Below, in pieces: positions 46,068-55,942 of a stretch of DNA of 64,000 nt. The stretch comes from Tragulus kanchil. Taxonomy: Eukaryota; Chordata; Mammalia; Artiodactyla; Tragulidae. Where the stretch lies: the NCBI GenBank assembly GCA_022376925.1, contig JAIOJX010000003.1, forward strand, positions 37,563,874 through 37,627,873. Direction: 5' to 3'. The first letter of the stretch is position 1, and the number at the start of each line of letters is the position of its first letter. A program made the translations under genes and the position numbers. The notes under the pieces are model-generated. The model saw nothing but the letters and a program-made list of their open reading frames with translations, ran no database searches and was not told the DNA's origin.

Positions 46068-46284
46068 ATTAATAATATGTGCTCAGTCATGTTTGATGGT
46101 AGCCCACCAGGCTCCTCTCTCCATAGGATTTCCCAGGCAAGAATACTGTTTTGGGTTGTCATTTTCTCCTCCAAGAGATCTTCTCAATCCAGGTATCAAA
46201 CTGAGTCTCTGAGTCTCCTGCCTCTCCTACATTGGCAGGTGGATTCTTTACCACTGAGCCACCTGAAACGCCCATTAATAATAT
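46068..46284 (-). mobile_element. Bov-A SINE with TSD (D14 copy B)
   Basis: Second appearance of 44882-45098, with the same ATTAATAATAT duplication. Confidence 0.95.
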
Positions 46285-46367
46285 TTATACATTGTGCTAC
46301 TTTGCAACTGTGATTGGAAATGGGTAGATTAAACTATTTAAATGGAAACTTGATCAAGTAAAAGGGA

Positions 46368-46480
46368 GCAAGTATTAGTCGCAGTCATGTCCGACTTTTC
46401 ATGACCTTATGGATCATAGCCCACCAGGCTCCTCTGTCCATGGGATTTCCCAGGCAAGACTGTTGGACTGAGTTGCCACT
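46368..46480 (-). mobile_element. Bov-A SINE, partial, reverse (D14 copy B)
   Basis: Second appearance of 45182-45294. Confidence 0.88.
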
Positions 46481-46733
46481 AAAGTAAAACATAAATATTT
46501 GTCTAAATGAAAGGATCATTTGCATGCAATAATACTCATATTTCTCTGGACGTGAATACATAAACCTTAGCGTGCTTAAATTTGGGGAATAACAACTGAG
46601 CGAGGGGAAGGGGCAGAGGGGACAGCCTTCCGTTCAATACTTCTGTTGCTTGGAATCATTTTGTAAATGTAATGAAGGATTGTTTTTAGAGTTTCTAATT
46701 TTTTCAGAAAAGTCACCTGTCTTACCTTTGTCA

Positions 46734-47365
46734 CTTGCAACTCAGAGTTATTCAGGAATAACTCGTTTGTTCTAAGACACCATGTGTCTTCCTGGCAACT
46801 GATGCATCCAGAAACTGAAATATTCATGCTCCCTGATGGTGACAAATCCCCGTTGGGGTTAATTTTTATATTTATGCTTTGCTCTGACAGGAATGCTGAA
46901 ACCTGCATGTGTGTGTCACAGCTAGGCTGTGTCTGGCACAAGCAGAGGCTCTTGCTGAGGCTGTGAGGAAAGTTGGATGCCGGTGACAGCCATGGCAGCT
47001 TGCTGGCGATAAACAACCTCATTTATTTTGGTGTTGCATGCTTCATACTTTTTTCTTTGTCCTTTGCTTTCTGCACATCCATCCAGGTTAGTAGAAAAAT
47101 AGATTTCACAGTATGAGCATTTTCCTCTGTGGCTTCCTGATAAAATAAAGGGGATGAATATTGCCTTTCTATGTGCTCTAATAACCAAACATGGAAGCCT
47201 GGCTCACACTCATGTAACTACAGGGACAACTGGTTAGGTGAGTGACTCTTCTGATGATCATGTGTGACTTTGCACCCAATTCCAATGTGTGTTTTTTTTT
47301 CTTTTTTCCCCATGCTACCCAGCAATTCTTCGACACCAGCTGGAGAAACAAAAGCAAAAAATGTT
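46734..47365. other. Moderate-GC unassigned block (D15 copy A)
   Basis: About 630 bases of less AT-rich sequence without any repeat I recognise, for example CATGTGTCTTCCTGGCAACT and GACAGCCATGGCAGCTTGCT. A minus-strand open frame of 148 codons (46576-47022) crosses it, but shows no domain, differs in its C-terminal end between the two copies, and reads out of a SINE-poor spacer. I do not call it a gene. Confidence 0.4.
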
Positions 47366-47516
47366 GGCACTTCCCCAGTGATCCAGTGTTTAAGACTCTA
47401 AGTTTCCACTGCAGTGGGCACAGCAGGGTTGATTCTTGGTCAGGGAACTAAGACCCTGCAGGCTATGAGGTACAGTCAAAACAACAACAACCAAAAAAGA
47501 AGAAAAAAGAAAAAAA
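47366..47516 (+). mobile_element. CHR-2-like tRNA-derived SINE (D15 copy A)
   Basis: GGCACTTCCCCAGTGATCCA head, TTAAGACTCTAAGTTTCCAC, CTTGGTCAGGGAACTAAGAC and CAACAACAACCAAAAAAGAA tail. It is a different subtype from the 42285 element (GGGAACTAAGA is typical of CHR-2). Confidence 0.85.
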
Positions 47517-47650
47517 CATTGCACCCCAATGTTCATAGAAGCATAATTTTTAATAATCAAGACACGAAAGCCACCTGAGCCAATCGACAGATGGATAGAT
47601 AAAAAAGATGTGGTGTATAAATATAAAGGAATATGACTCAGTCCAACCCT
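47517..47650 (+). mobile_element. L1 3'-region fragment (D15 copy A)
   Basis: CCCCAATGTTCATAGAAGCA, TTTTAATAATCAAGACACGA, CAATCGACAGATGGATAGAT, AAAAAGATGTGGTGTATAAA and GGAATATGACTCAG match the L1 3' region in order. Confidence 0.85.
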
Positions 47651-48465
47651 AAAATTAAACTTAATGCTGACACCATCTACCCGGGGATAGCATTGGATTT
47701 GGACTGCCCCTTGCTTCAGGTAATAAAAAGGATTGTTTTAAAGGGGGGGGGTTTCTAATTTTTGTAAATGTAATGAAGGATTGTTTTAGAGTTTCTAATT
47801 TTTTCAGAAAAGTCACCTGTCTTACCTTTGTCACTTGCAACTCAGAGTTATTCAGGAATAACTCGTTTGTTCTAAGACACCATGTGTCTTCCTGGCAACT
47901 GATGCATCCAGAAACTGAAATATTCATGCTCCCTGATGGTGACAAATCCCCGTTGGGGTTAATTTTTATATTTATGCTTTGCTCTGACAGGAATGCTGAA
48001 ACCTGCATGTCTGTGTCACAGCTAGGCTGTGTCTGGCACAAGCAGAGGCTCTTGCTGAGGCTGTGAGGAAAGTTGGATGCCGGTGACAGCCATGGCAGCT
48101 TGCTGGCGATAAACAACCTCATTTATTTTGGTGTTGCATGCTTCATACTTTTTTCTTTGTCCTTTGCTTTCTGCACATCCATCCAGGTTAGTAGAAAAAT
48201 AGATTTCACAGTATGAGCATTTTCCTCTGTGGCTTCCTGATAAAATAAAGGGGATGAATATTGCCTTTCTATGTGCTCTAATAACCAAACATGGAAGCCT
48301 GGCTCACACTCATGTAACTACAGGGACAACTGGTTAGGTGAGTGACTCTTCTGATGATCATGTGTGACTTTGCACCCAATTCCAATGTGTGTTTTTTTTT
48401 CTTTTTTCCCCATGCTACCCAGCAATTCTTCGACACCAGCTGGAGAAACAAAAGCAAAAAATGTT

Positions 48466-48616
48466 GGCACTTCCCCAGTGATCCAGTGTTTAAGACTCTA
48501 AGTTTCCACTGCAGTGGGCACAGCAGGGTTGATTCTTGGTCAGGGAACTAAGACCCTGCAGGCTATGAGGTACAGTCAAAACAACAACAACCAAAAAAGA
48601 AGAAAAAAGAAAAAAA
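48466..48616 (+). mobile_element. CHR-2-like SINE (D15 copy B)
   Basis: Second appearance of 47366-47516. Confidence 0.85.
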
Positions 48617-48750
48617 CATTGCACCCCAATGTTCATAGAAGCATAATTTTTAATAATCAAGACACGAAAGCCACCTGAGCCAATCGACAGATGGATAGAT
48701 AAAAAAGATGTGGTGTATAAATATAAAGGAATATGACTCAGTCCAACCCT
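48617..48750 (+). mobile_element. L1 3'-region fragment (D15 copy B)
   Basis: Second appearance of 47517-47650. Confidence 0.85.
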
Positions 48751-48839
48751 AAAATTAAACTTAATGCTGACACCATCTACCCGGGGATAGCATTGGATTT
48801 GGACTGCCCCTTGCTTCAGACACCAGTGGCAAGTCCACG

Positions 48840-49310
48840 TGGTCACTTGTGGTCACTCAACTGACCAGTTAGAAATGAAAGGTTCCCACAACCCTTCTTT
48901 TAGCTCGATCAACTTTCTAGCATGGCTCCCACAACTCAGGGAAACAGTTTACTCACTGGATCCCCAGATTGTTACAAAAAGATGTAACTCAGGCTGAGCC
49001 CAACAGAGGACATGCATAGTGAGAGGTGTGGAGAAGGGCTCAGCATTCATTCTTTCTGTGTATCTCCATCTGATGCACTCTCTGTGCATCTCCACATGTT
49101 CACTGATGCCAAAGCTCTTAAAACTCCATCCTTTTGGGGTTTTATGTGGGCATTATTCCGTAAATATGATTGATTAAAACATTGGTCATTGGTGACTGAA
49201 TTTGGTCTCCAGCCCCTCTTCCCTCTCAGAAGATAAATGACTGAAGGTTCCAACCCTCTAATTCCATCGTGAGCTCCGTTGAAAACCAGCTCCCATCATT
49301 AGGAGGCCTA
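48840..49310. mobile_element. Ancient mammalian interspersed repeat, family not named
   Basis: GATCAACTTTCTAGCATGGC, AGGGAAACAGTTTACTCACT, GATGTAACTCAGGCTGAGCC, CACATGTTCACTGATGCCAA, TTTTATGTGGGCATTATTCC, TGATTGATTAAAACATTGGT and AAGGTTCCAACCCTCTAATT form a pattern I know as recurrent in mammalian genomes, but cannot name with confidence. Confidence 0.5.
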
Positions 49311-49389
49311 GATACTTTCCAAAAGTCACAGAAAATGAACAGAAAAAAATGACACCTTTGTCTCTTTTACCATTTAGGAAATTTTGATT

Positions 49390-49640
49390 GTTTTAAGAGG
49401 TCTGTATCACAAGGTTGAGAGGTGGAGTGAGTTAGGAGATTGGAATTGACATATGTGCACTGCCATGTGTAAAACAGAGAGCTGGGGGGGACCTGCCATA
49501 TTGCACAGGGAGCTCTGCTTGGTGCTCTGGGATTACCTAGAGGGGTGGGATGGAGGGTTAGTGGGGGGTGGGGTGGGGGGACACACATATACATATGGCT
49601 GAATCTCTTTTTTGTACAGCAGACACTAAAACTATAAAGT
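49390..49640 (+). mobile_element. L1 3' end
   Basis: AGATTGGAATTGACATATGT, CACTGCCATGTGTAAAACAG, ATATTGCACAGGGAGCTCTG, a GGGATTACCTAGAGGGGTGG-like stretch and TTTTTTGTACAGCAGACACT follow the artiodactyl L1 3' order. A G-rich run (GGGGGGTGGGGTGGGGGG type) lies near 49560-49580. Confidence 0.85.
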
Positions 49641-50284
49641 AACTATAAAGAAAGATACTATACTACCATAAAAACAAACAAACAAACAGAGTTCTGTGTC
49701 AAGAATGGGGTGAAGACTATATATTTATCTCTTATTATAAATCATGATATTACACCATGTTTAGTCACAATTTTGGAGTCTGAGAGTAACAAATACAAAT
49801 GAGAAAAACCAAGTAAACAACATGGAGGAATGGTTTCCTTCCTATTGTCTTTTTATTCCGTAGGAGTGCTGCTATCTAGGATTTCTGCTGATACCACTTA
49901 TTTAAGTCAAAACTACGGAGCTCAGCTTGCATCCTCTTCAGGGAGAAAAATATGGTAAATACCAATCACTTCTAGCCTCGTTTTCTATTCTACTTCAACG
50001 TCATTAACCAGATAATAATTGTTCCCAAGTGGTGGTATTTTTTTTTAAATAATAATAATTTCTTAAAGCTGAATTTAGTGTACTTATAGCCTCGTGTGAT
50101 GATAACTCAAAAAAATTTGTGGGTTACCCAGTTTTTTGTTACTTAAATGATGGGATGCAAAGGACTAATAGTTCTCTAATCAAAATAGTCAGCATTTCTA
50201 ATAAGTGAGAAAAACAAAAATATAGTAAAGAAAGTCACTGTTGAAAAATAAAAATGTAAAATTATTTAACCCTATGGAATCTGG
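49641..50284. other. AT-rich spacer, nothing recognised
   Basis: Non-coding sequence between two L1 3' ends. It includes a short (AAAC)n stretch near 49672-49688 and a poly-T near 50040. Confidence 0.5.
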
Positions 50285-50640
50285 AGAAATTGGACAGATG
50301 AACTATTTGCAAGGCAGGAAGAGAGACACAGAGATAGAGAACAGATATGCATTCACAGGGTTGGGGAAGGGGAGGGTGGGATGAACTGGGAGATTCGGAT
50401 GGACATAGATACATGACCTTGTGTGAAATAGATGGCTCATGGGAAGCAGCTCTATAGCACAGGAGCTCAGCTTGGTGGTCTGTGATGACCTAGAGGGGTG
50501 GAATGAGGGGTTGTGGGACAGAGGAAGATCCAAGAGGGAGGGGATACATGTATACATAGAGCTGATTTTCTTTGTTGTACAGCAGAAACTAAGACAACAC
50601 TGTAAAGCAATTATATTCCATAGAGATAAATAAACATCAA
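50285..50640 (+). mobile_element. L1 3' end (D16 copy A)
   Basis: GGTGGGATGAACTGGGAGAT, TTCGGATGGACATAGATACA, TCTATAGCACAGGAGCTCAG, a GATGACCTAGAGGGGTGGAA-like stretch, TTTGTTGTACAGCAGAAACT and ACTGTAAAGCAATTATATTC. It is 5'-truncated and ends in an AATAAACATCA tail. Confidence 0.9.
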
Positions 50641-50967
50641 TGTGTATTCTATATTAAAAAATTTATTTAGTCCTCTATTTTTTCCAACACTGAACACAGT
50701 ACATAGGCAACATCAGAATTCAACTCACCAAGTTTTACAGAACGTACTTGTTGCTATTAATAGAAAGTGGTGCACTTTCTTTTTTCTTTTTTTGAAATTG
50801 TGGCCCATAAATCTTCCTAGAACGAAAACTAGCATTTACTTTTTCATTATTTCAATATAAAACTATTAAAAAGTACACTAGCTATTTACCAGAAAAGGAA
50901 GGCATTGTTTGCACCAGGACATGGGGAAGCTGTTTCTCTTATTTTTCAAAATGGAATAGTTACTTTT

Positions 50968-51216
50968 ATGGAGCTTTACCGACTTTCTGGGTGGCTCAGC
51001 AGTAAAGAATCCATCTGCAAGGCAGGCGTTGCAGGCGATGCAGATTCAGTCCGGGGTCGGGAAGCTCCCTTGGAGGAGGGCATGGCAAGCCCCTCCCGTA
51101 GACTTGTCTGGAGACTCTCATCCGCAGAGGGGCCTGGCCAGCTGCAGGTCATGGGGTCGCAAAAGAGCTGGACCCAGCTGCAGTGACTAACCACAGCACA
51201 TCACATGGAGTTTTAC
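50968..51216 (+). mobile_element. Bov-A SINE with TSD (D16 copy A)
   Basis: GACTTTCTGGGTGGCTCAGC head, AAAGAATCCATCTGCAAGGC, GGCAAGCCCCTCCCGTAGAC and a GGGGTCGCAAAAGAGCTGGA-like stretch. A 12-bp target-site duplication with one mismatch flanks it: ATGGAGCTTTAC at 50968 and ATGGAGTTTTAC at 51205. Confidence 0.92.
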
Positions 51217-51338
51217 TTTTAATATTAAAATCATGCTCATTGAAAATATTTCAAAGCAAACAGGAAGTTATAGGGTGAAGAGTTTACTTCTCTTTGCCTT
51301 ACTTTCCTGAGATAAGAGCAATTGTTGTATTCTTAGGG

Positions 51339-51403
51339 GCTTCCCAGGTGGCTCAGTGGTAAAGAATCTGCCAACAATGCAGGAAACAAAGGTTTCATCC
51401 TGG
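51339..51403 (+). mobile_element. SINE head, cut at D16 junction
   Basis: GGGCTTCCCAGGTGGCTCAG, AAAGAATCTGCCAACAATGC, then the sequence jumps to copy B in the middle of CCTGGG. Confidence 0.9.
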
Positions 51404-51517
51404 GTTCTCTAATCAAAATAGTCAGCATTTCTAATAAGTGAGAAAAACAAAAATATAGTAAAGAAAGTCACTGTTGAAAAATAAAAATGTAAAATTATTT
51501 AACCCTATGGAATCTGG

Positions 51518-51873
51518 AGAAATTGGACAGATGAACTATTTGCAAGGCAGGAAGAGAGACACAGAGATAGAGAACAGATATGCATTCACAGGGTTGGGGA
51601 AGGGGAGGGTGGGATGAACTGGGAGATTCGGATGGACATAGATACATGACCTTGTGTGAAATAGATGGCTCATGGGAAGCAGCTCTATAGCACAGGAGCT
51701 CAGCTTGGTGGTCTGTGATGACCTAGAGGGGTGGAATGAGGGGTTGTGGGACAGAGGAAGATCCAAGAGGGAGGGGATACATGTATACATAGAGCTGATT
51801 TTCTTTGTTGTACAGCAGAAACTAAGACAACACTGTAAAGCAATTATATTCCATAGAGATAAATAAACATCAA
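51518..51873 (+). mobile_element. L1 3' end (D16 copy B)
   Basis: Second appearance of 50285-50640. Confidence 0.9.
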
Positions 51874-52200
51874 TGTGTATTCTATATTAAAAAATTTATT
51901 TAGTCCTCTATTTTTTCCAACACTGAACACAGTACATAGGCAACATCAGAATTCAACTCACCAAGTTTTACAGAACGTACTTGTTGCTATTAATAGAAAG
52001 TGGTGCACTTTCTTTTTTCTTTTTTTGAAATTGTGGCCCATAAATCTTCCTAGAACGAAAACTAGCATTTACTTTTTCATTATTTCAATATAAAACTATT
52101 AAAAAGTACACTAGCTATTTACCAGAAAAGGAAGGCATTGTTTGCACCAGGACATGGGGAAGCTGTTTCTCTTATTTTTCAAAATGGAATAGTTACTTTT

Positions 52201-52450
52201 ATGGAGCTTTACCGACTTTCTGGGTGGCTCAGCAGTAAAGAATCCATCTGCAAGGCAGGCGTTGCAGGCGATGCAGATTCAGTCCCGGGGTCGGGAAGCT
52301 CCCTTGGAGGAGGGCATGGCAAGCCCCTCCCGTAGACTTGTCTGGAGACTCTCATCCGCAGAGGGGCCTGGCCAGCTGCAGGTCATGGGGTCGCAAAAGA
52401 GCTGGACCCAGCTGCAGTGACTAACCACAGCACATCACATGGAGTTTTAC
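52201..52450 (+). mobile_element. Bov-A SINE with TSD (D16 copy B)
   Basis: Second appearance of 50968-51216, with the same flanking ATGGAGCTTTAC and ATGGAGTTTTAC. Confidence 0.92.
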
Positions 52451-52570
52451 TTTTAATATTAAAATCATGCTCATTGAAAATATTTCAAAGCAAACAGGAA
52501 GTTATAGGGTGAAGAGTTTACTTCTCTTTGCCTTACTTTCCTGAGATAAGAGCAATTGTTGTATTCTTAG

Positions 52571-52643
52571 GGGCTTCCCAGGTGGCTCAGTGGTAAAGAA
52601 TCTGCCAACAATGCAGGAAACAAAGGTTTCATCCCTGGGTTGG
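52571..52643 (+). mobile_element. Bov SINE head, 3'-truncated (D16 copy B)
   Basis: Same head as 51339-51403, here continuing through CATCCCTGGGTTGGG and then switching to unrelated sequence (CTCCTCTTCAGGCACTGG). Confidence 0.85.
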
Positions 52644-52805
52644 GCTCCTCTTCAGGCACTGGACAGGTCCAGTGGCAGCCACAGTGGCACCAAATGAACC
52701 AAGCACACAGTACTTGAAAGTCTCTAAAAATTAAAATAATTATATATATAAAAAAAAGAGAAGTGGGGATAAATGAATCTACACCCACTCGTCCAGACTA
52801 GAAGT

Positions 52806-53090
52806 CTCCAGCTATCTCTTCTTTTTTGGGCCACATCTATTGATCTTTCATTTATTTATCTTTATTCTTTGGCCTGTGTGGGCCTCCCATCGCAGTAGCC
52901 TCTCGTCACAGAGCACCGGCTCTGTGAGCATGTGCTCCAGAGCTCCGGCTGGGTAGTTGGACACATCGGTCCAGCCGCTCCGTGGCACCTGGGATCTTCC
53001 CAGGCCAGGGATCGAACCGGCACCCCTTACACTGCAAGGCGGTGCCCTTACCCACTGGACCACCAGGGAAGCCCTCTCCAAGTATCTCTT
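52806..53090 (-). mobile_element. CHR-type SINE, reverse, with TSD
   Basis: The body 52821-53074 runs GGGCCACATCTATTGATCTT, TTCTTTGGCCTGTGTGGGCC, GATCGAACCGGCACCCCTTA to CACCAGGGAAGCCC. The imperfect 15-bp target-site duplication CTCCAGCTATCTCTT / CTCCAAGTATCTCTT lies at 52806-52820 and 53076-53090. Confidence 0.9.
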
Positions 53091-53252
53091 AATGTGCATG
53101 GCTCCCTGACTAAATTCTGAGGTCTTAGGCATAGGGACCATGTCTTGCTGTTGTGTCTTCAGTATTAAATTCAGTTTCTGACACAAAGCCAGCACTTATT
53201 AAGCATCAATGAATTAGTATACAGAACTTGCTCAGCCTATATTTTACTTTTG

Positions 53253-53361
53253 GAGAAGGGAATGGCAACCCATTCCAGTATTTTCACCTGGGAAATCTCA
53301 TGGACAGAGGAGCTTGGAGGGCTACAGTCCATGGGGTCGCAAGAGTCGGATACAGACATAT
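53253..53361 (+). mobile_element. Bov-A SINE, 5'-truncated (D17 copy A)
   Basis: GGAGAAGGGAATGGCAACCC, a CCCATTCCAGTATTTTCACC-like stretch, GACAGAGGAGCTTGGAGGGC and GGGGTCGCAAGAGTCGGATA. Confidence 0.92.
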
Positions 53362-53756
53362 TTTCCTATTGTGAACATGAGGTTTTCTGTGTTGTGTTGC
53401 TTAGCAGTGACAACAAATCCAGATTAGGACTCTGTTTAATAATGTAACAATATGGCTTTTTTTTTCTGTCCTTGGATAACTGGCTTTACATTTATCTTTG
53501 AATGTTATCTCCATTGCAGGCAACTAAAAGATGTCAGGAAAGGATATCGGGAACACTTCACGCCACCAGGTCATAAGCATCAAAGAACGATTGAGTGGGA
53601 AAATTGTTTTCTCAAAGAATTTTAGAAAATGGTCTCTAAATAGCTATGCTGCTCAAGGCTTCTGTTAGAACAAGATAAAAAGAGAAGTTTCACTCTTCTA
53701 ATAAGTAAGCCTGTGAAACACAAGCACCTAGTATAGTTGAAGGTTTTGTTTGTCTA

Positions 53757-54006
53757 CAACCATGGAATTCCAGGACGAAAAAAGCTAGCTGTTCCCTTTT
53801 CCAGGGGGTATTCCCAGCCCATGGATTGAACCCAGGTTTCCCACATGAGAGGCAGATTCTTTTCCATCTAAGCCACCAGGGAAGCCCAAGAATATTGCAG
53901 TCGGTAGCCTATCCCTTCTCCACGGGATCTTTCTGATCCAGGAATTGAACCAGGGTCTTCTGCATTGAAGGTGAATTCTTTACCAGCTGATCTACCTGGG
54001 AAGTCC
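53757..54006 (-). mobile_element. Two abutting inverted Bov-A SINE fragments (D17 copy A)
   Basis: 53757-53887 ends GCCACCAGGGAAGCCC and 53888-54006 ends CTACCTGGGAAGTCC. Each carries CAGGxATTGAACCxxG and ATTCTTTxCCA motifs. The second piece begins with AAGAATATTGCAG, an altered AAGAATACTGGAG. Confidence 0.9.
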
Positions 54007-54098
54007 AAATGCAGGTTAAAATTGTTTAATAGCAGCGATATTAATTCCTTCTTTTTTAGTGTCTGCTTATACAGAAATCCTACAGATAAATTATGAAT

Positions 54099-54161
54099 TC
54101 GAACTGGCACCCCTGACACTGCAAGGCGGTGCCCTTACCCACTGGACCACCAGGGAAGCCC
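54099..54161 (-). mobile_element. CHR-type SINE end (D17 copy B start)
   Basis: Second appearance of the last 63 bases of the 52821-53074 element, beginning abruptly at the junction. Confidence 0.88.
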
Positions 54162-54338
54162 TCTCCAAGTATCTCTTAATGTGCATGGCTCCCTGACTAA
54201 ATTCTGAGGTCTTAGGCATAGGGACCATGTCTTGCTGTTGTGTCTTCAGTATTAAATTCAGTTTCTGACACAAAGCCAGCACTTATTAAGCATCAATGAA
54301 TTAGTATACAGAACTTGCTCAGCCTATATTTTACTTTT

Positions 54339-54448
54339 GGAGAAGGGAATGGCAACCCATTCCAGTATTTTCACCTGGGAAATCTCATGGACAGAGGAGC
54401 TTGGAGGGCTACAGTCCATGGGGTCGCAAGAGTCGGATACAGACATAT
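54339..54448 (+). mobile_element. Bov-A SINE, 5'-truncated (D17 copy B)
   Basis: Second appearance of 53253-53361. Confidence 0.92.
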
Positions 54449-54843
54449 TTTCCTATTGTGAACATGAGGTTTTCTGTGTTGTGTTGCTTAGCAGTGACAA
54501 CAAATCCAGATTAGGACTCTGTTTAATAATGTAACAATATGGCTTTTTTTTTCTGTCCTTGGATAACTGGCTTTACATTTATCTTTGAATGTTATCTCCA
54601 TTGCAGGCAACTAAAAGATGTCAGGAAAGGATATCGGGAACACTTCACGCCACCAGGTCATAAGCATCAAAGAACGATTGAGTGGGAAAATTGTTTTCTC
54701 AAAGAATTTTAGAAAATGGTCTCTAAATAGCTATGCTGCTCAAGGCTTCTGTTAGAACAAGATAAAAAGAGAAGTTTCACTCTTCTAATAAGTAAGCCTG
54801 TGAAACACAAGCACCTAGTATAGTTGAAGGTTTTGTTTGTCTA

Positions 54844-55093
54844 CAACCATGGAATTCCAGGACGAAAAAAGCTAGCTGTTCCCTTTTCCAGGGGGTATTC
54901 CCAGCCCATGGATTGAACCCAGGTTTCCCACATGAGAGGCAGATTCTTTTCCATCTAAGCCACCATGGAAGCCCAAGAATACTGGAGTGGGTAGCCTCTC
55001 CCTTCTCCAGGGGATCTTTCTGATCCAGGAATTGAACCAGGGTCTTCTGCATTGAAGGTGAATTCTTTACCAGCTGATCTACCTGGGAAGTCC
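54844..55093 (-). mobile_element. Two abutting inverted Bov-A SINE fragments (D17 copy B)
   Basis: Second appearance of 53757-54006. Its second piece has the normal AAGAATACTGGAGTGGGTAG, closer to the SINE consensus than copy A. Confidence 0.9.
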
Positions 55094-55270
55094 AAATGCA
55101 GGTTAAAATTGTTTAATAGCAGCGATATTAATTCCTTCTTTTTTAGTGTCTGCTTATACAGAAATCCTGAGTTCGCCTTATTAGTTATATCCTAATAAAC
55201 TTCACAATTCTCCATTATGTAGATGTGAAACTTATGAATTTGAGAAATCATACTGTCTAAAATCATACCA

Positions 55271-55608
55271 GGGCTTTTCTGGTGGCTCAGTAGTAAAGAA
55301 TCTGCCTGCTAGCACTGGAGACGTAAATTCAATCCCTGGGCTGGGAAGAGCCCACATGTCAAGAAACAACCAAGCCCATGCACCACAACTATTGAACCTG
55401 TGCTCTAGAGTCCAGGAGCTACAACTGCTAAGCCCCCACACCTACTAAAGCACGCATGCCCTTGAGATTGTGCGCCATAACGAGGGAAGCCACTGCAATG
55501 AGAAACCCAAGCACTGCAACTAGAAAGTAGCCCCGCTCCCGGCAACTAGAGACAAGCCCTTGCAGCAATGAACATCCAGCACAGCCAGAACAAATACACA
55601 GATTAAGT
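55271..55608 (+). mobile_element. Long tRNA-derived SINE (CHR-2/SINE2-1 type), full-length
   Basis: GGGCTTTTCTGGTGGCTCAG, CCTGGGCTGGGAAGAGCCCA, CACCACAACTATTGAACCTG, GTGCTCTAGAGTCCAGGAGC, GCCATAACGAGGGAAGCCAC, AAAGTAGCCCCGCTCCCGGC and a GAACATCCAGCACAGCCAGA-like stretch reproduce the long form of the artiodactyl tRNA SINE. It is directly followed by an L1 3' end. Confidence 0.88.
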
Positions 55609-55908
55609 AGAGAACAGACTGGTGGATCCAGTGTGGGAAGGAGAGGGTGGAATGAATTGAGAGAGTAACATTGAAACATATACATTACCATATGTAAAAC
55701 AGATGGCCAGTGGAAATTTGCTGTGACATAATTAGCTCAATCCAGTGCTCTATGACAACTTAGAGGGGTGGGATGGGGTGGGAGATACGAGGGAGGCTCG
55801 AGAGGGAGAGGACACGTGTATGCCTATGACTGATTCATGTTGATGTATGGCAGAGACCAGAACAATATTGTAAACACAATATCCTCCAATAAAATTTTTA
55901 AAAAATAT
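55609..55908 (+). mobile_element. L1 3' end (D18 copy A)
   Basis: AGAGTAACATTGAAACATAT, ACATTACCATATGTAAAACA, GATGGCCAGTGGAAATTTGC, ACTTAGAGGGGTGGGATGGG, GTGTATGCCTATGACTGATT, CATGTTGATGTATGGCAGAG and CAATATTGTAAACACAATAT are the typical bovine L1 3' end, terminating in CCTCCAATAAAATTTTTAAA. Confidence 0.92.
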
Positions 55909-55942
55909 AGTCATGTAGAACTCTTTTTAAAAAGTCATATTT

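Larger units (their letters stand above)
44371..46733. repeat. Direct duplication D14 (A 44371-45538, B 45558-46733)
   Basis: Both begin TCATAAATTGGATCACATAA and end CACCTGTCTTACCTTTGTCA. Near its end A reads GTTTCTTTTAAAAATCACC where B has GTTTCTAATTTTTTCAGAAA before GTCACC, so the A tail is degraded, then filler AGTAAAAAAAATTTTGGGG-type bases follow. Poly-A length also differs near 44570. 46669-46733 is shared with D15 A. Confidence 0.95.
46669..48819. repeat. Direct duplication D15 (A 46669-47719, B 47760-48819)
   Basis: Both begin TTTTGTAAATGTAATGAAGG and end GACTGCCCCTTGCTTCAG. Differences: GTTTTTAGAG versus GTTTTAGAG, and TGTGTGTCAC versus TGTCTGTCAC. The 40-base junction 47720-47759 contains a corrupted scrap of the unit start (AAGGATTGTTTTAAAGGGGG then TTTCTAATT). 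Confidence 0.95.
50171..52638. repeat. Direct duplication D16 (A 50171-51403, B 51404-52638)
   Basis: Both begin GTTCTCTAATCAAAATAGTC and end in the head of a SINE (AAACAAAGGTTTCATCC). Differences: CAGTCCGGGGTC versus CAGTCCCGGGGTC, and ATCCTGGG versus ATCCCTGGG at the end. The A copy breaks off inside this SINE, while B continues past it. Confidence 0.96.
53012..55168. repeat. Direct duplication D17 (A 53012-54080, B 54099-55168)
   Basis: The unit starts inside the CHR-type SINE (TCGAACCGGCACCCCTTACA in A, TCGAACTGGCACCCCTGACA in B) and ends GCTTATACAGAAATCCT. An 18-base filler separates the copies. The SINE near the A end differs (ATATTGCAGTCGGTAGCCTA versus ATACTGGAGTGGGTAGCCTC). The middle looks identical. 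Confidence 0.95.

Noticed and set aside
46576..47022. 148-codon minus-strand frame, and its 153-codon partner at 47661-48122
   Set aside because: No family signature. The shared N-terminal part exists only because the locus is present twice, and the C-terminal parts differ because they read into different flanks and junction filler.
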